A stretch of 64,000 bases of DNA, from assembly GCA_964422555.1 (NCBI GenBank), contig CAYRBR010000001.1, positions 12,963-76,962 of the forward strand. The letters are read 5' to 3'. The position numbers and the translations under genes were made by a program. The DNA comes from JAGLCW01 sp964422555 (GTDB lineage Bacteria > Caldisericota > Caldisericia > UBA6126). Positions 34,558-42,226 of this stretch are shown one piece after another (the stretch's first letter is position 1; each line of letters opens with the position of its first letter). The notes under the pieces are model-generated. The model was not told the DNA's origin, did not search any database, and saw nothing but the letters and a program-made list of their open reading frames with translations.

Positions 34558-35550
34558 ATGTGGCAATATGTCGTTAGACAGTTTATACAGCGGATGTTTA
34601 TTTTGCTGATAATATCATTCCTTGCTTTCATTTCTTTGAATGCAATGGCAGATCCGGTTGATATTATCAAATCAATGGATCCGCATATAACACAACAACA
34701 AATTGATATTTATAAAAAGCAGCAGGGTTTGGATAAGCCTACTGTTGTTCGTTATTTCTATTGGCTAAAAAATGCCTTTCATGGTGATTTTGGAATTTCT
34801 CGTGCTTATAAAGAAGACGTGTTCCCTCTGTTAATGGACAGAATTCCAAACACAATGTACATGCAGGCAATTGTTATGCTAATCATAATATTTGTAGCGA
34901 TTCCGCTAGGGATATTTTCGGCTGTACATCAGTACTCTACCTGGGATTATATTTTAACCTTTTTTGCCTTTACTGGCATGTCACTCCCAATGTTCTGGAC
35001 AGGGTTAATGATGATTCTTTGGTTGGGTGTTGGGTACGGACTTCCTTTTACAGGAATGTACTCCGATTTAGTAAGCGTCAACGGAATGATGATCCCGTAT
35101 GCACAAGCGCCGTGGTACATACAATTAGGGGATAGAATGCGGCATTTAATCCTTCCTGTCATCAGTATATCTCTTATATCTCTTGCTGGTCTTATGCGAT
35201 ATACTCGATCTGCTTTACTCGAAGTTATCCGGCAAGACTATGTTCGAACTGCTCGAGCCAAAGGTATTGTTGAGAAAAAGGTTATCTATTCGCATGCTTT
35301 ACGTAATGCTATGATTCCTATTGCCACAATTCTTATCCAACAAATACCCAGACTATTTGCAGGTTCGTTGATTGTTGAACAAATATTCGGATGGCCCGGA
35401 GTTGGTAAAATGGTTTTTGATGCTGTTATGCAAAAAGACTATAACCTGGCCATGATGGACTTAATGTTCCTTTCTTTCTTAACTGTAACATTTACCCTTA
35501 TAGCAGATGTATCGTATGCTTTCCTTGATCCTAGAATCACATACAGATAA
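34558..35550 (+). CDS. oppB: Oligopeptide/dipeptide ABC transporter permease, OppB/DppB type
   Basis: A 330-aa inner-membrane permease with about six helices. The N-terminal RQFIQRMFILLIISFLAF segment and the coupling (EAA-like) region YVRTARAKGIVEKKVIYSHALRNAMIP, followed by EQIFGWPGVGKMV, are typical. It starts a two-gene transcription unit 147 bp after murB. The intervening AT-rich stretch has no clear hairpin, and I see only weak promoter matches. No ATPase genes are adjacent. The likely binding protein is the SLH lipoprotein at 12957-15389. Confidence 0.93.
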   Translation: MWQYVVRQFIQRMFILLIISFLAFISLNAMADPVDIIKSMDPHITQQQIDIYKKQQGLDKPTVVRYFYWLKNAFHGDFGISRAYKEDVFPLLMDRIPNTMYMQAIVMLIIIFVAIPLGIFSAVHQYSTWDYILTFFAFTGMSLPMFWTGLMMILWLGVGYGLPFTGMYSDLVSVNGMMIPYAQAPWYIQLGDRMRHLILPVISISLISLAGLMRYTRSALLEVIRQDYVRTARAKGIVEKKVIYSHALRNAMIPIATILIQQIPRLFAGSLIVEQIFGWPGVGKMVFDAVMQKDYNLAMMDLMFLSFLTVTFTLIADVSYAFLDPRITYR

Positions 35551-35580
35551 ACCATTGGTAGATAGAAAGGAGACATACAA

Positions 35581-36591
35581 ATGAGCAAAAAAGAACAAAA
35601 AAACATAAAAAGTGTGCCTGAGAATGAAGCTAGCGATTTAAATAACAGCGAGCAAACCTTTGCACAGATGACAGAAACAATTGATATGAAAAATTCAGAA
35701 ATTACACCTGAAAACGAAGCAGGTGAATTAAGCAATAGTGCACAATATTCATATGCACAGATGGTCTGGATTCGATTCAGAAAGCATAAAATGGCTTTAA
35801 CCGGTACCATAATCATTTTTCTTTTAATTGTATTGGCTGTTGGAGCACAGCTTTGGTCGGGTGGAATTAATCCTTCTTACACCGACATTAATATTCGATT
35901 CTTACCTCCATTTAGCCCCGGACATTTCCTTGGTACCGATGACGTGGGTCGAGATGTCTGGACAAGACTTCTATACGGTGGACGTACTTCCTTATTTATC
36001 GGTTTTGCTATTTCTATTCCTGCTGGTTTGTTTGGTGGAATTATCGGTTCCATATCGGGTTATTTTGGAAAATGGGTTGATTCCTTAATTATGCGTATTG
36101 TTGAAATTTTCTTCTCCATTCCAACCTTACCCATTTTAGTAACTTTATCTAGTTATTTTGGAGCAACAATGTGGAATATTGTCCTATTGTTGGTCTTCTT
36201 TGGCTGGGCAGGAATTGCACGAATGATCCGAGGATTAGTATTGCAGATTAAGCAGTATGAGTTTATCGAAGCTGCAAAAGCGATCGGTTGTTCCGATACA
36301 AGAATTATTTTACGACACATTTTTCCCAACACATTGGCCATTTTGATTGTACAAATGACTTTATCTGTTGGTGGTGCCATACTAGCCGAATCTACTCTAT
36401 CTTATTTAGGTCTTGGAGTTGATCCTGCTACACCTACTTGGGGTAACATGTTATCTAGTGCACAGAATTTCATGTGGAATGCACCACACTTAGTTGTGTG
36501 GCCAGGACTTATGATTTTCCTTACCATCTTATCGTTCAACTTCCTTGGCGATGGTTTACGCGATGCACTTGATCCTAAGCTAAAACAATAA
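35581..36591 (+). CDS. oppC: Oligopeptide/dipeptide ABC transporter permease, OppC/DppC type
   Basis: A 336-aa permease partner of the upstream gene. The core has HFLGTDDVGRDVWTRLLYGG, the coupling region YEFIEAAKAIGCSDTRIILRHIFPN and the end LSFNFLGDGLRDALDPK. The first 64 residues are a hydrophilic cytoplasmic extension containing a duplicated 18-19 residue unit (see the separate entry), unusual for OppC. A ribosome binding site (AAAGGAG) precedes it, and a strong terminator follows. Confidence 0.93.
   Translation: MSKKEQKNIKSVPENEASDLNNSEQTFAQMTETIDMKNSEITPENEAGELSNSAQYSYAQMVWIRFRKHKMALTGTIIIFLLIVLAVGAQLWSGGINPSYTDINIRFLPPFSPGHFLGTDDVGRDVWTRLLYGGRTSLFIGFAISIPAGLFGGIIGSISGYFGKWVDSLIMRIVEIFFSIPTLPILVTLSSYFGATMWNIVLLLVFFGWAGIARMIRGLVLQIKQYEFIEAAKAIGCSDTRIILRHIFPNTLAILIVQMTLSVGGAILAESTLSYLGLGVDPATPTWGNMLSSAQNFMWNAPHLVVWPGLMIFLTILSFNFLGDGLRDALDPKLKQ
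35617..35763 (+). repeat. Imperfect internal duplication in the OppC N-terminus
   Basis: Residues 13-30 (PENEASDLNNSEQTFAQM; 35617-35670) and 43-61 (PENEAGELSNSAQYSYAQM; 35707-35763) are clearly related, with a 12-residue spacer. The nucleotide copies differ at many third positions, so the duplication is not recent. Confidence 0.8.
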
Positions 36592-36614
36592 AGTAACCTA
36601 CACTTGAATATGAT

Positions 36615-36654
36615 ACCGGAAAGAGAGAAGAGAAATCTCTTTCCGGTTTTTTTT
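36615..36654 (+). terminator. Intrinsic terminator after oppC
   Basis: CCGGAAAGAGA (36616-36626) pairs with TCTCTTTCCGG (36636-36646), followed by eight T residues. It lies about 25 bp after the oppC stop and only 8 bp before the next start codon. Confidence 0.93.
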
Positions 36655-36661
36655 ATGCAAA

Positions 36662-37264
36662 ATGAAAAAAAATTTAATTGTTGAAGACGGTCAATCATTT
36701 CAGCTAATAAAAAAATCAAAGTTCTTTGGACATGCAGTTGCAATCGAATCTGAAAATCAATTTCATTTGTTTATGAAAGAATATAAAATTACCTACAAAG
36801 GAGCAACTCACTTTTGTTTTGCTTATCGATTTACAGATAGAACGGGCTGTCTGCGTGAAAAAATGTCTGACGATAAAGAGCCCTATGGAACAGCGGGAAT
36901 ACCAATGTTATCTCTTCTACAAAATGAGAGTATAACAAATGGATGCATCATTGTCATTCGATTCTTTGGGGGGGTTAAACTTGGCAAGAAAGGTCTTTTA
37001 AATGCTTACCTGGGAACAGCGAATGATGCTTTAAAGAAAGCCAAAGTAAAAGAATTTGTACCTACTACGAGTATGAAGCTCTCTATTCAGTATTCTGCCT
37101 ATGATTTTGTAAGCAAAGAATTTAAACAGTTTCAAATAGAAGTAATCGAAGTAAATTATGGTACTTCAGTGGACGTAATCCTTCAATTACCGATTGCTCA
37201 AAAGAAACTCTTTTTAAATACGTTGGAACAAAAAAACCTAATTAATTATGTTACAATACTCTAG
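36662..37264 (+). CDS. yigZ: IMPACT/YigZ family protein
   Basis: A 200-aa UPF0029 protein. The family stretch KGATHFCFAYRF, SDDKEPYGTAGIPML and VIRFFGGVKLGKKGL is present, with a C-terminal ferredoxin-like domain. The biochemical role of the bacterial family is not settled; eukaryotic IMPACT acts in translation control. It starts right after the oppC terminator, so its promoter must overlap that region or it depends on readthrough. It is 14 bp upstream of the SCIFF gene. Confidence 0.9.
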   Translation: MKKNLIVEDGQSFQLIKKSKFFGHAVAIESENQFHLFMKEYKITYKGATHFCFAYRFTDRTGCLREKMSDDKEPYGTAGIPMLSLLQNESITNGCIIVIRFFGGVKLGKKGLLNAYLGTANDALKKAKVKEFVPTTSMKLSIQYSAYDFVSKEFKQFQIEVIEVNYGTSVDVILQLPIAQKKLFLNTLEQKNLINYVTIL

Positions 37265-37278
37265 ATACGGAGGTTATT

Positions 37279-37449
37279 ATGAAAAAATTAAAAATTCTTG
37301 TAAAAGGTACTTTGTTAGATTCAACAAAGGCTAAAACAAATTGTAGAGAATGTCAGACACCCTGTAAGTCTGCCTGTAAAACTTCTTGCACAATTGGAAA
37401 CCAAACCTGCGAGCAACGAAAAAAGACAAACTACCGATGGATCTGGTAA
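37279..37449 (+). CDS. scfA: SCIFF ribosomal peptide precursor (six cysteines)
   Basis: A 56-codon gene reading from ATG 37279. Six cysteines (22, 25, 29, 33, 37, 44) are spaced CxxCxxxCxxxCxxxCx6C. The core CKSACKTSCTIGNQTCE is nearly identical to the conserved SCIFF sequence of Clostridia. The radical-SAM enzyme encoded next converts such peptides into thioether-bridged ranthipeptides; the natural role of SCIFF is not firmly known. AGG lies upstream (GATACGGAGG). The C-terminus extends to YRWIW, a little longer than usual, and its last 13 bp overlap the maturase start. Confidence 0.93.
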   Translation: MKKLKILVKGTLLDSTKAKTNCRECQTPCKSACKTSCTIGNQTCEQRKKTNYRWIW

Positions 37450-38747
37450 CAGATTTACAGAAAAAAGGAATTCTTCATATATTTGAGTGGAATCAGGAAG
37501 GTTTTATTTTTGATTCCACATCAAATTCTGTATTTTCATGTTCGTTGCAGGATATTAAAGAAATTTCAGGTGGATTCGTTTCACTAGAACTTGTAAATGA
37601 GATCAAGGAACTGCAAAACGAAGGTTATTTTCTGGAAGAAGCCAATTTGCAGTTTGAAGATAGACGAATCTGTAAGTCCCTTTGTTTAATGATTACAAGA
37701 GACTGTAATTTTAGATGTCCCTATTGTTTTGAGAAAGGGAAATCTTCTTTGTCAAAACAAAAAATGGATAAAAAAACAGCAAAAAAAGCACTTGAATTTT
37801 TAGTTGAAACAAGTGGAAGCCGAAAATACCTTGAGTGTGATTTTTTTGGTGGAGAACCGTTGCTGTATTGGGACATAGTTCAGTATGTTATTGAAGAATC
37901 TGCCAAACTGGCAGAGCAGACTGGAAAGAAATTTCGGTTTTCATTAACAACCAATGCTTCTTTGCTAACCCCCCCTATGGTTCAGTATTTATGGGATCAT
38001 AATATAAGCCTGATACTAAGTCAGGATGGATTACCCCAAAACCACAATCGATTTCGTATTAAAGAAGGGGGAGCTGGTACATATAACGAAGTAATGAAAG
38101 CAATTCAGCTGGTTACTGACAACTGGGACGAAGGTTATTATGTACGAGGAACCTATACAAAAGAAAATCTCCAATTTTCAGATGATGTAAAGCATTTGTA
38201 CGGTAAAGGAATTAAAAAGATATCATTTGAACCTGTTGTTTCAGATAATCCCAAAATAGGCTTTACTGAGAATGATATCCCATTTCTCCGAGTGGAATAT
38301 CAGAAATTCACCGAGTGGTATCTAGATACTTTGTCAAAAGACCCATCTTTTTCTTTCTATCATTTTGAAGTGGATTTGAAGCAAGGGGCCTGCAAAGAAA
38401 AGCTAATGACAAGTTGTGGTGCAGGAGTAGAATATGCATCTGTTTCTCCCGAGGGAGATCTATACCCATGTCATCAGTTTGATGGAGTGAAAGAATATAA
38501 GCTTGGATCTATCTGGGATGGATTCACAAATAAAGCTATTCAGGATACGTTTAGAAATGCAACCAACTTACTTTCAAAAGAAGAATGTCGAACCTGTTGG
38601 GCAAGATATATATGTGGTGGAGGATGTTCTGCAAATAATCTGCGCATGAACAACCAACTAACATCTTCATGGGAAATTGGATGCAAAATACAGAAAGCAA
38701 GAATAGAAGCAGCACTTTACGTGCAAGCAAAAAAAGGCTGTAAATAA
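37437..38747 (+). CDS. scfB: SCIFF maturase, radical SAM/SPASM enzyme
   Basis: A 436-aa radical SAM enzyme that makes Cys-to-residue thioether links in the SCIFF peptide. The cluster motif is CNFRCPYC (Cys90, 94, 97). The N-terminal domain resembles a RiPP recognition element. The C-terminal SPASM region has Cys in TSCGAG, LYPCHQ, CRTCWARYICGGGC and EIGCK for two auxiliary clusters. I choose ATG 37437, inside the end of the precursor gene; an in-frame TTG at 37386 would add 17 residues lacking family similarity. Oxygen-sensitive chemistry fits an anaerobe. Its 3' end contains the terminator of the purine operon. Confidence 0.95.
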   Translation: MDLVTDLQKKGILHIFEWNQEGFIFDSTSNSVFSCSLQDIKEISGGFVSLELVNEIKELQNEGYFLEEANLQFEDRRICKSLCLMITRDCNFRCPYCFEKGKSSLSKQKMDKKTAKKALEFLVETSGSRKYLECDFFGGEPLLYWDIVQYVIEESAKLAEQTGKKFRFSLTTNASLLTPPMVQYLWDHNISLILSQDGLPQNHNRFRIKEGGAGTYNEVMKAIQLVTDNWDEGYYVRGTYTKENLQFSDDVKHLYGKGIKKISFEPVVSDNPKIGFTENDIPFLRVEYQKFTEWYLDTLSKDPSFSFYHFEVDLKQGACKEKLMTSCGAGVEYASVSPEGDLYPCHQFDGVKEYKLGSIWDGFTNKAIQDTFRNATNLLSKEECRTCWARYICGGGCSANNLRMNNQLTSSWEIGCKIQKARIEAALYVQAKKGCK

Positions 38748-38759
38748 AAGTTTACAGCC
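38729..38759 (-). terminator. Terminator of the purine operon, inside the maturase 3' end
   Basis: GGCTGTAAA (38736-38744) and TTTACAGCC (38751-38759) form a perfect 9-bp stem. Read on the minus strand it is followed by seven T residues (A run at 38729-38735). It overlaps the stop codons of both convergent genes. Confidence 0.88.
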
Positions 38760-40032
38760 CTATATCTGTTCGGATTGTCTTTCCCTCGAAATCAATCGCA
38801 TCTGCATATTCATATGCTTTTTTTCTAGATTCTTCCTGGGATGAACCTAGGGCCACAATATTTAAAACGCGACCACCTGAGGTAACGTATTGATTATCAA
38901 TCTTCCTTGTTCCAGCGTGGAAACAAAGGCAATCTGTTGTGGTTTTTAGAGTGTTCAAGCCTGTGATCTCTTTCCCTTTTTCGTATGCAACGGGGTATCC
39001 TTCTGATGTTAAAACAACACAAGTTGCATGAACATTATCTTCCCATTCAAGCTGAAAATCGGTAGGAAGCTTTTCGTGTTTAGCAATGTGAAGCATTGCA
39101 GGTAATAAATCTGTTTTCAGCAAGGGCATCACAACCTGGGATTCCGGATCGCCAAATCGTGCATTTATCTCTAATACATAGGGATTATTCATTGTATCAA
39201 TCATTAATCCAATGAACATAATTCCAGTGTATGGATTATTTTCCGAATGCAAGGCATGCATAAGGGGTTTAATTACCTGGGAGTGGATATTTTGCTGAAT
39301 GATTGGAGTAACCCACGGTGCTGGGGCAATATTCCCCATACCACCCGTATTGGGTCCTGTGTTCCCGTCATATGCCTTTTTATAATCCTGAGAAGGAAGT
39401 AGGTCGAAATATTGATCGTTGTTGACCAAAATCTGAAACGAAAGTTCTCTTCCTTCTAAAAAATCTTCAATAACGATTTTTTCTCCAGCTTGTTGGAATT
39501 TCTTGTGTTCCATCATTTCCAGAATGGAAGAAATCACTTCTTGTTTATTATTGGCAATTACAACACCCTTTCCCTGGGCAAGTCCATCCGCTTTTATAAC
39601 ACACGGAAATGTTTCAATAGACTCAGAGTAGTATAAAGCATCGTCTTTGTTAAAGAAGGTGTGATAACCAGCGGTAGGAATATTGTATTTGGACAGTAGA
39701 TTCTTTGTGTAAATTTTTGATCCTTCAAGCATTGCTGCGTGTTTTGAGGGTCCAAAAACTAAAATGTCTGTATCAGCAAAGAAATCTTTAATTCCATTTA
39801 CTAGGGGTAATTCTTTTCCTACAGCTATTAGGTGAATATTATTTTTCTTACAAAATGTCTCAATTGCTGGAAAATCTAAAATATCAGGTTCATTGGCTAT
39901 AGTTGCTAATTCAGATATTCCTGCATTACCAGGAAGGCAAAATAGATTTCCCAATAAAGGGCTTTGTGAAAGTTTCCAACACAATGCATGCTCTCTTCCT
40001 CCACTTCCAAGTACTAATACATTGTATTTCAT
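38752..40032 (-). CDS. purD: Phosphoribosylamine-glycine ligase
   Basis: ATP-grasp enzyme for step 2 of purine synthesis (PRA plus glycine to GAR), 426 aa. It begins with the typical VLVLGSGGREHALCWKL and has KADGLAQGKGVVIA, the GNTGPNTGGMG motif and EINARFGDPESQV. I start at ATG 40032 because AGAGGA lies 6 nt upstream; the frame stays open 10 codons further. It is the last gene of the purine operon and ends at the bidirectional hairpin. Confidence 0.96.
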   Translation of the reverse strand: MKYNVLVLGSGGREHALCWKLSQSPLLGNLFCLPGNAGISELATIANEPDILDFPAIETFCKKNNIHLIAVGKELPLVNGIKDFFADTDILVFGPSKHAAMLEGSKIYTKNLLSKYNIPTAGYHTFFNKDDALYYSESIETFPCVIKADGLAQGKGVVIANNKQEVISSILEMMEHKKFQQAGEKIVIEDFLEGRELSFQILVNNDQYFDLLPSQDYKKAYDGNTGPNTGGMGNIAPAPWVTPIIQQNIHSQVIKPLMHALHSENNPYTGIMFIGLMIDTMNNPYVLEINARFGDPESQVVMPLLKTDLLPAMLHIAKHEKLPTDFQLEWEDNVHATCVVLTSEGYPVAYEKGKEITGLNTLKTTTDCLCFHAGTRKIDNQYVTSGGRVLNIVALGSSQEESRKKAYEYADAIDFEGKTIRTDIGL

Positions 40033-40070
40033 TGCATCCTCTTTTCTGGAGATATTTTTCATTTTTATAC

Positions 40071-41612
40071 CTAATGTAAAAAGTGTCTTTGACCTGTGAA
40101 AACTAGTGTAATTCCAAATTTCTCTGCAGCTTCTATAACCTCTCTGTCATGGATAGAGCCACCCGGTTCAACAATAATCTTTATTCCATATTCTGCTGCG
40201 ACTTCAATTGAATCAGCAAAAGGGAAAAATGCATCAGAACAGAGAATGGAACCAGATACATTCTCGGAAAATCTTTCTCTTGCATGAGAAAGAGATATTC
40301 GAACACTATCAACTCGATTTGGTTGACCTCCGCCAATACCAAGAGTTTGATTTTCTTTACAAACTAAAATTGCATTTGATTTCACATATTTCAATGACGT
40401 AAGCCCAAATACAATTTGTTTTTTTAATTCGTCGGTTAATGGTTCACCAGATACAACTTCCATTTTGTTGAAAATTTCTCTGTCTTTATCTTGCATTAAG
40501 AAACCATTTCCAGCATCTCGAAGATGCCAGCTTAAAGAAGATTTACTTGTACGTTCTAAAAGACGAACATTTTTCTTTTTTGTAAGAAGTGCTAAAGCTT
40601 CTTTGGAAAATGAAGGTGCACAAACTACATCAACAAAAATGGAATGAATGTGAGAAGCAATTTTTTCGGTGATTTCCTGATTGAATAGATAAACGCCTCC
40701 AAAGGCAGATATGGGGTCACATGCATAGGCTTTTTCGTATGCGTCTTCTATAGAATTTGATGTGGCTACTCCACAAGGACTTGTGTGTTTTAGAATAACG
40801 CACGAGGGTGAATCACCTAATTCATCTAAAAGATCAAGACCCTGCGAAGCATCTAGAAAGTTGTTGTACGATAATTCTTTCCCATGAAGTTGAGAACAAC
40901 CTAAGGGACGTTGTGTTGGATGTAGGTATTCATTTGAATTCAAAATGGGAAGGTTAAAATTTGCTTTTTGGTGTGGGTTTTCTCCATATCGTAATTGCAT
41001 TCTTTTCTGCAAGTACAAAGAAGAAATACTCTTGTTGGAAAAAGAAGAAGCAATGGCAGCGTCATACATGCTGGTATGCAAGAAAGCCGTTATCATATAT
41101 TCTTCTGATAGAGATACAGGAACCGATCCATTGTTTTTTGTTAGAGATGCAATCACTTCATCGTATTGTTCGGGGTGGCAAAGTGTAATTGATTCCAGAT
41201 AATTTTTTGCAGAAGCTCGAAGTAGGGAATTGCCACCAATATCGATTAAATCCAATTTGTCTTCAGCAGAAGAATCAGTCTTGTGTTCATGGAATGGGTA
41301 AAGGTTTACGCAAACAAGTTGGAACTTCACGATATCCTGCGATTGTAATTCTTCCTTTTCAGACGATACGCGATCTCTACCCAGAATTCCCCCAAATACC
41401 TTTGGGTGTAGAGTTTTAACCCGACCGTGAATGAACTCTGAAAAGCCTGTGTAATCTTCAATTTTGTGACAAGGGAAACCCTCCCTAACGATTGTTTTAT
41501 AGGTGGTGTTGGTGGCATATAATACAACATTGTTTTCGTGTAAGGCTTTTACCAGAGGAATCAAATTACGTTTATCGGAAACGGAAATAAGTGCATTTTT
41601 AACATGTATCAT
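40071..41612 (-). CDS. purH: AICAR transformylase/IMP cyclohydrolase
   Basis: Bifunctional enzyme for the last two steps to IMP, 513 aa. The MGS-like cyclohydrolase domain at the N-terminus (ALISVSDK, HGRVKTLHPKVFGGIL) is followed by the transformylase domain with LRYGENPHQ, LKHTSPCGVA (usually KHTNPCG), DPISAFGGV and the C-terminal GGSIHDREVI and FTGQRHFLH. The start at ATG 41612 (MIHVKNALIS) overlaps purN by 14 bp; AGGAGGG lies a little far upstream, and a nearer in-frame TTG is possible. Confidence 0.95.
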   Translation of the reverse strand: MIHVKNALISVSDKRNLIPLVKALHENNVVLYATNTTYKTIVREGFPCHKIEDYTGFSEFIHGRVKTLHPKVFGGILGRDRVSSEKEELQSQDIVKFQLVCVNLYPFHEHKTDSSAEDKLDLIDIGGNSLLRASAKNYLESITLCHPEQYDEVIASLTKNNGSVPVSLSEEYMITAFLHTSMYDAAIASSFSNKSISSLYLQKRMQLRYGENPHQKANFNLPILNSNEYLHPTQRPLGCSQLHGKELSYNNFLDASQGLDLLDELGDSPSCVILKHTSPCGVATSNSIEDAYEKAYACDPISAFGGVYLFNQEITEKIASHIHSIFVDVVCAPSFSKEALALLTKKKNVRLLERTSKSSLSWHLRDAGNGFLMQDKDREIFNKMEVVSGEPLTDELKKQIVFGLTSLKYVKSNAILVCKENQTLGIGGGQPNRVDSVRISLSHARERFSENVSGSILCSDAFFPFADSIEVAAEYGIKIIVEPGGSIHDREVIEAAEKFGITLVFTGQRHFLH

Positions 41613-42219
41613 GATGGACAAAAACCCTCCTGCCAATAATTTCATATGAATCTGTTAAAACAATCTGTAATGCTTCGGGTAACAAAATGTGTTCCCTGTC
41701 TAATATTCTAAGAGAAAGTGATTCTTCTGAATCATCATCAAAAATGGGAATGATTTCCTGTGCAATAATTGGACCAGCATCTACGTTGTTGGTTACAAAA
41801 TGAACCGTACAACCTGCAAACTTTGATCCATATTCAAGAGCTCTTTTCTGAGAATGAAGACCAGGAAAAGATGGAAGTAAAGATGGATGGATGTTTAATA
41901 TGGGACCAGCAAAAGTATCGACAAAATAAGAAGATAAGATTTTCATAAACCCAGCTAAAACAATAATATCAATAGAATATTGCTTGGTTAAATCTAAAAT
42001 TTTCTCCTCGAATTCTTGTCGAGTTGCAAAATCACGATGATTAACAACCAATGTTTTAATGCCGTTGTCTTGGGCAATTTGTAACCCTTTTGCATCATGT
42101 CTGTTTGACAAGACAAAAGGGATGTTGCAACGGATTGCTCCAATATCACGTTTTTTTAAAATTGCTTCAAGGTTACTTCCTCTTCCGGAAATAAAAACCG
42201 CTACATTTTTCATTTTCAT
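41599..42219 (-). CDS. purN: Phosphoribosylglycinamide formyltransferase
   Basis: Transfers a formyl group from 10-formyl-THF to GAR; 206 aa. It starts with VAVFISGRGSNLEAIL and has the catalytic region NIHPSLLPSFPG and VDAGPIIAQE with the Asn, His and Asp residues. ATG 42219 is preferred, with GAGG 5 nt upstream; ATG 42213 is also possible. Start and end overlap or abut the neighbours, so the operon is tightly coupled. Confidence 0.95.
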   Translation of the reverse strand: MKMKNVAVFISGRGSNLEAILKKRDIGAIRCNIPFVLSNRHDAKGLQIAQDNGIKTLVVNHRDFATRQEFEEKILDLTKQYSIDIIVLAGFMKILSSYFVDTFAGPILNIHPSLLPSFPGLHSQKRALEYGSKFAGCTVHFVTNNVDAGPIIAQEIIPIFDDDSEESLSLRILDREHILLPEALQIVLTDSYEIIGRRVFVHHDTC

Positions 42220-42226
42220 CGTGTCC

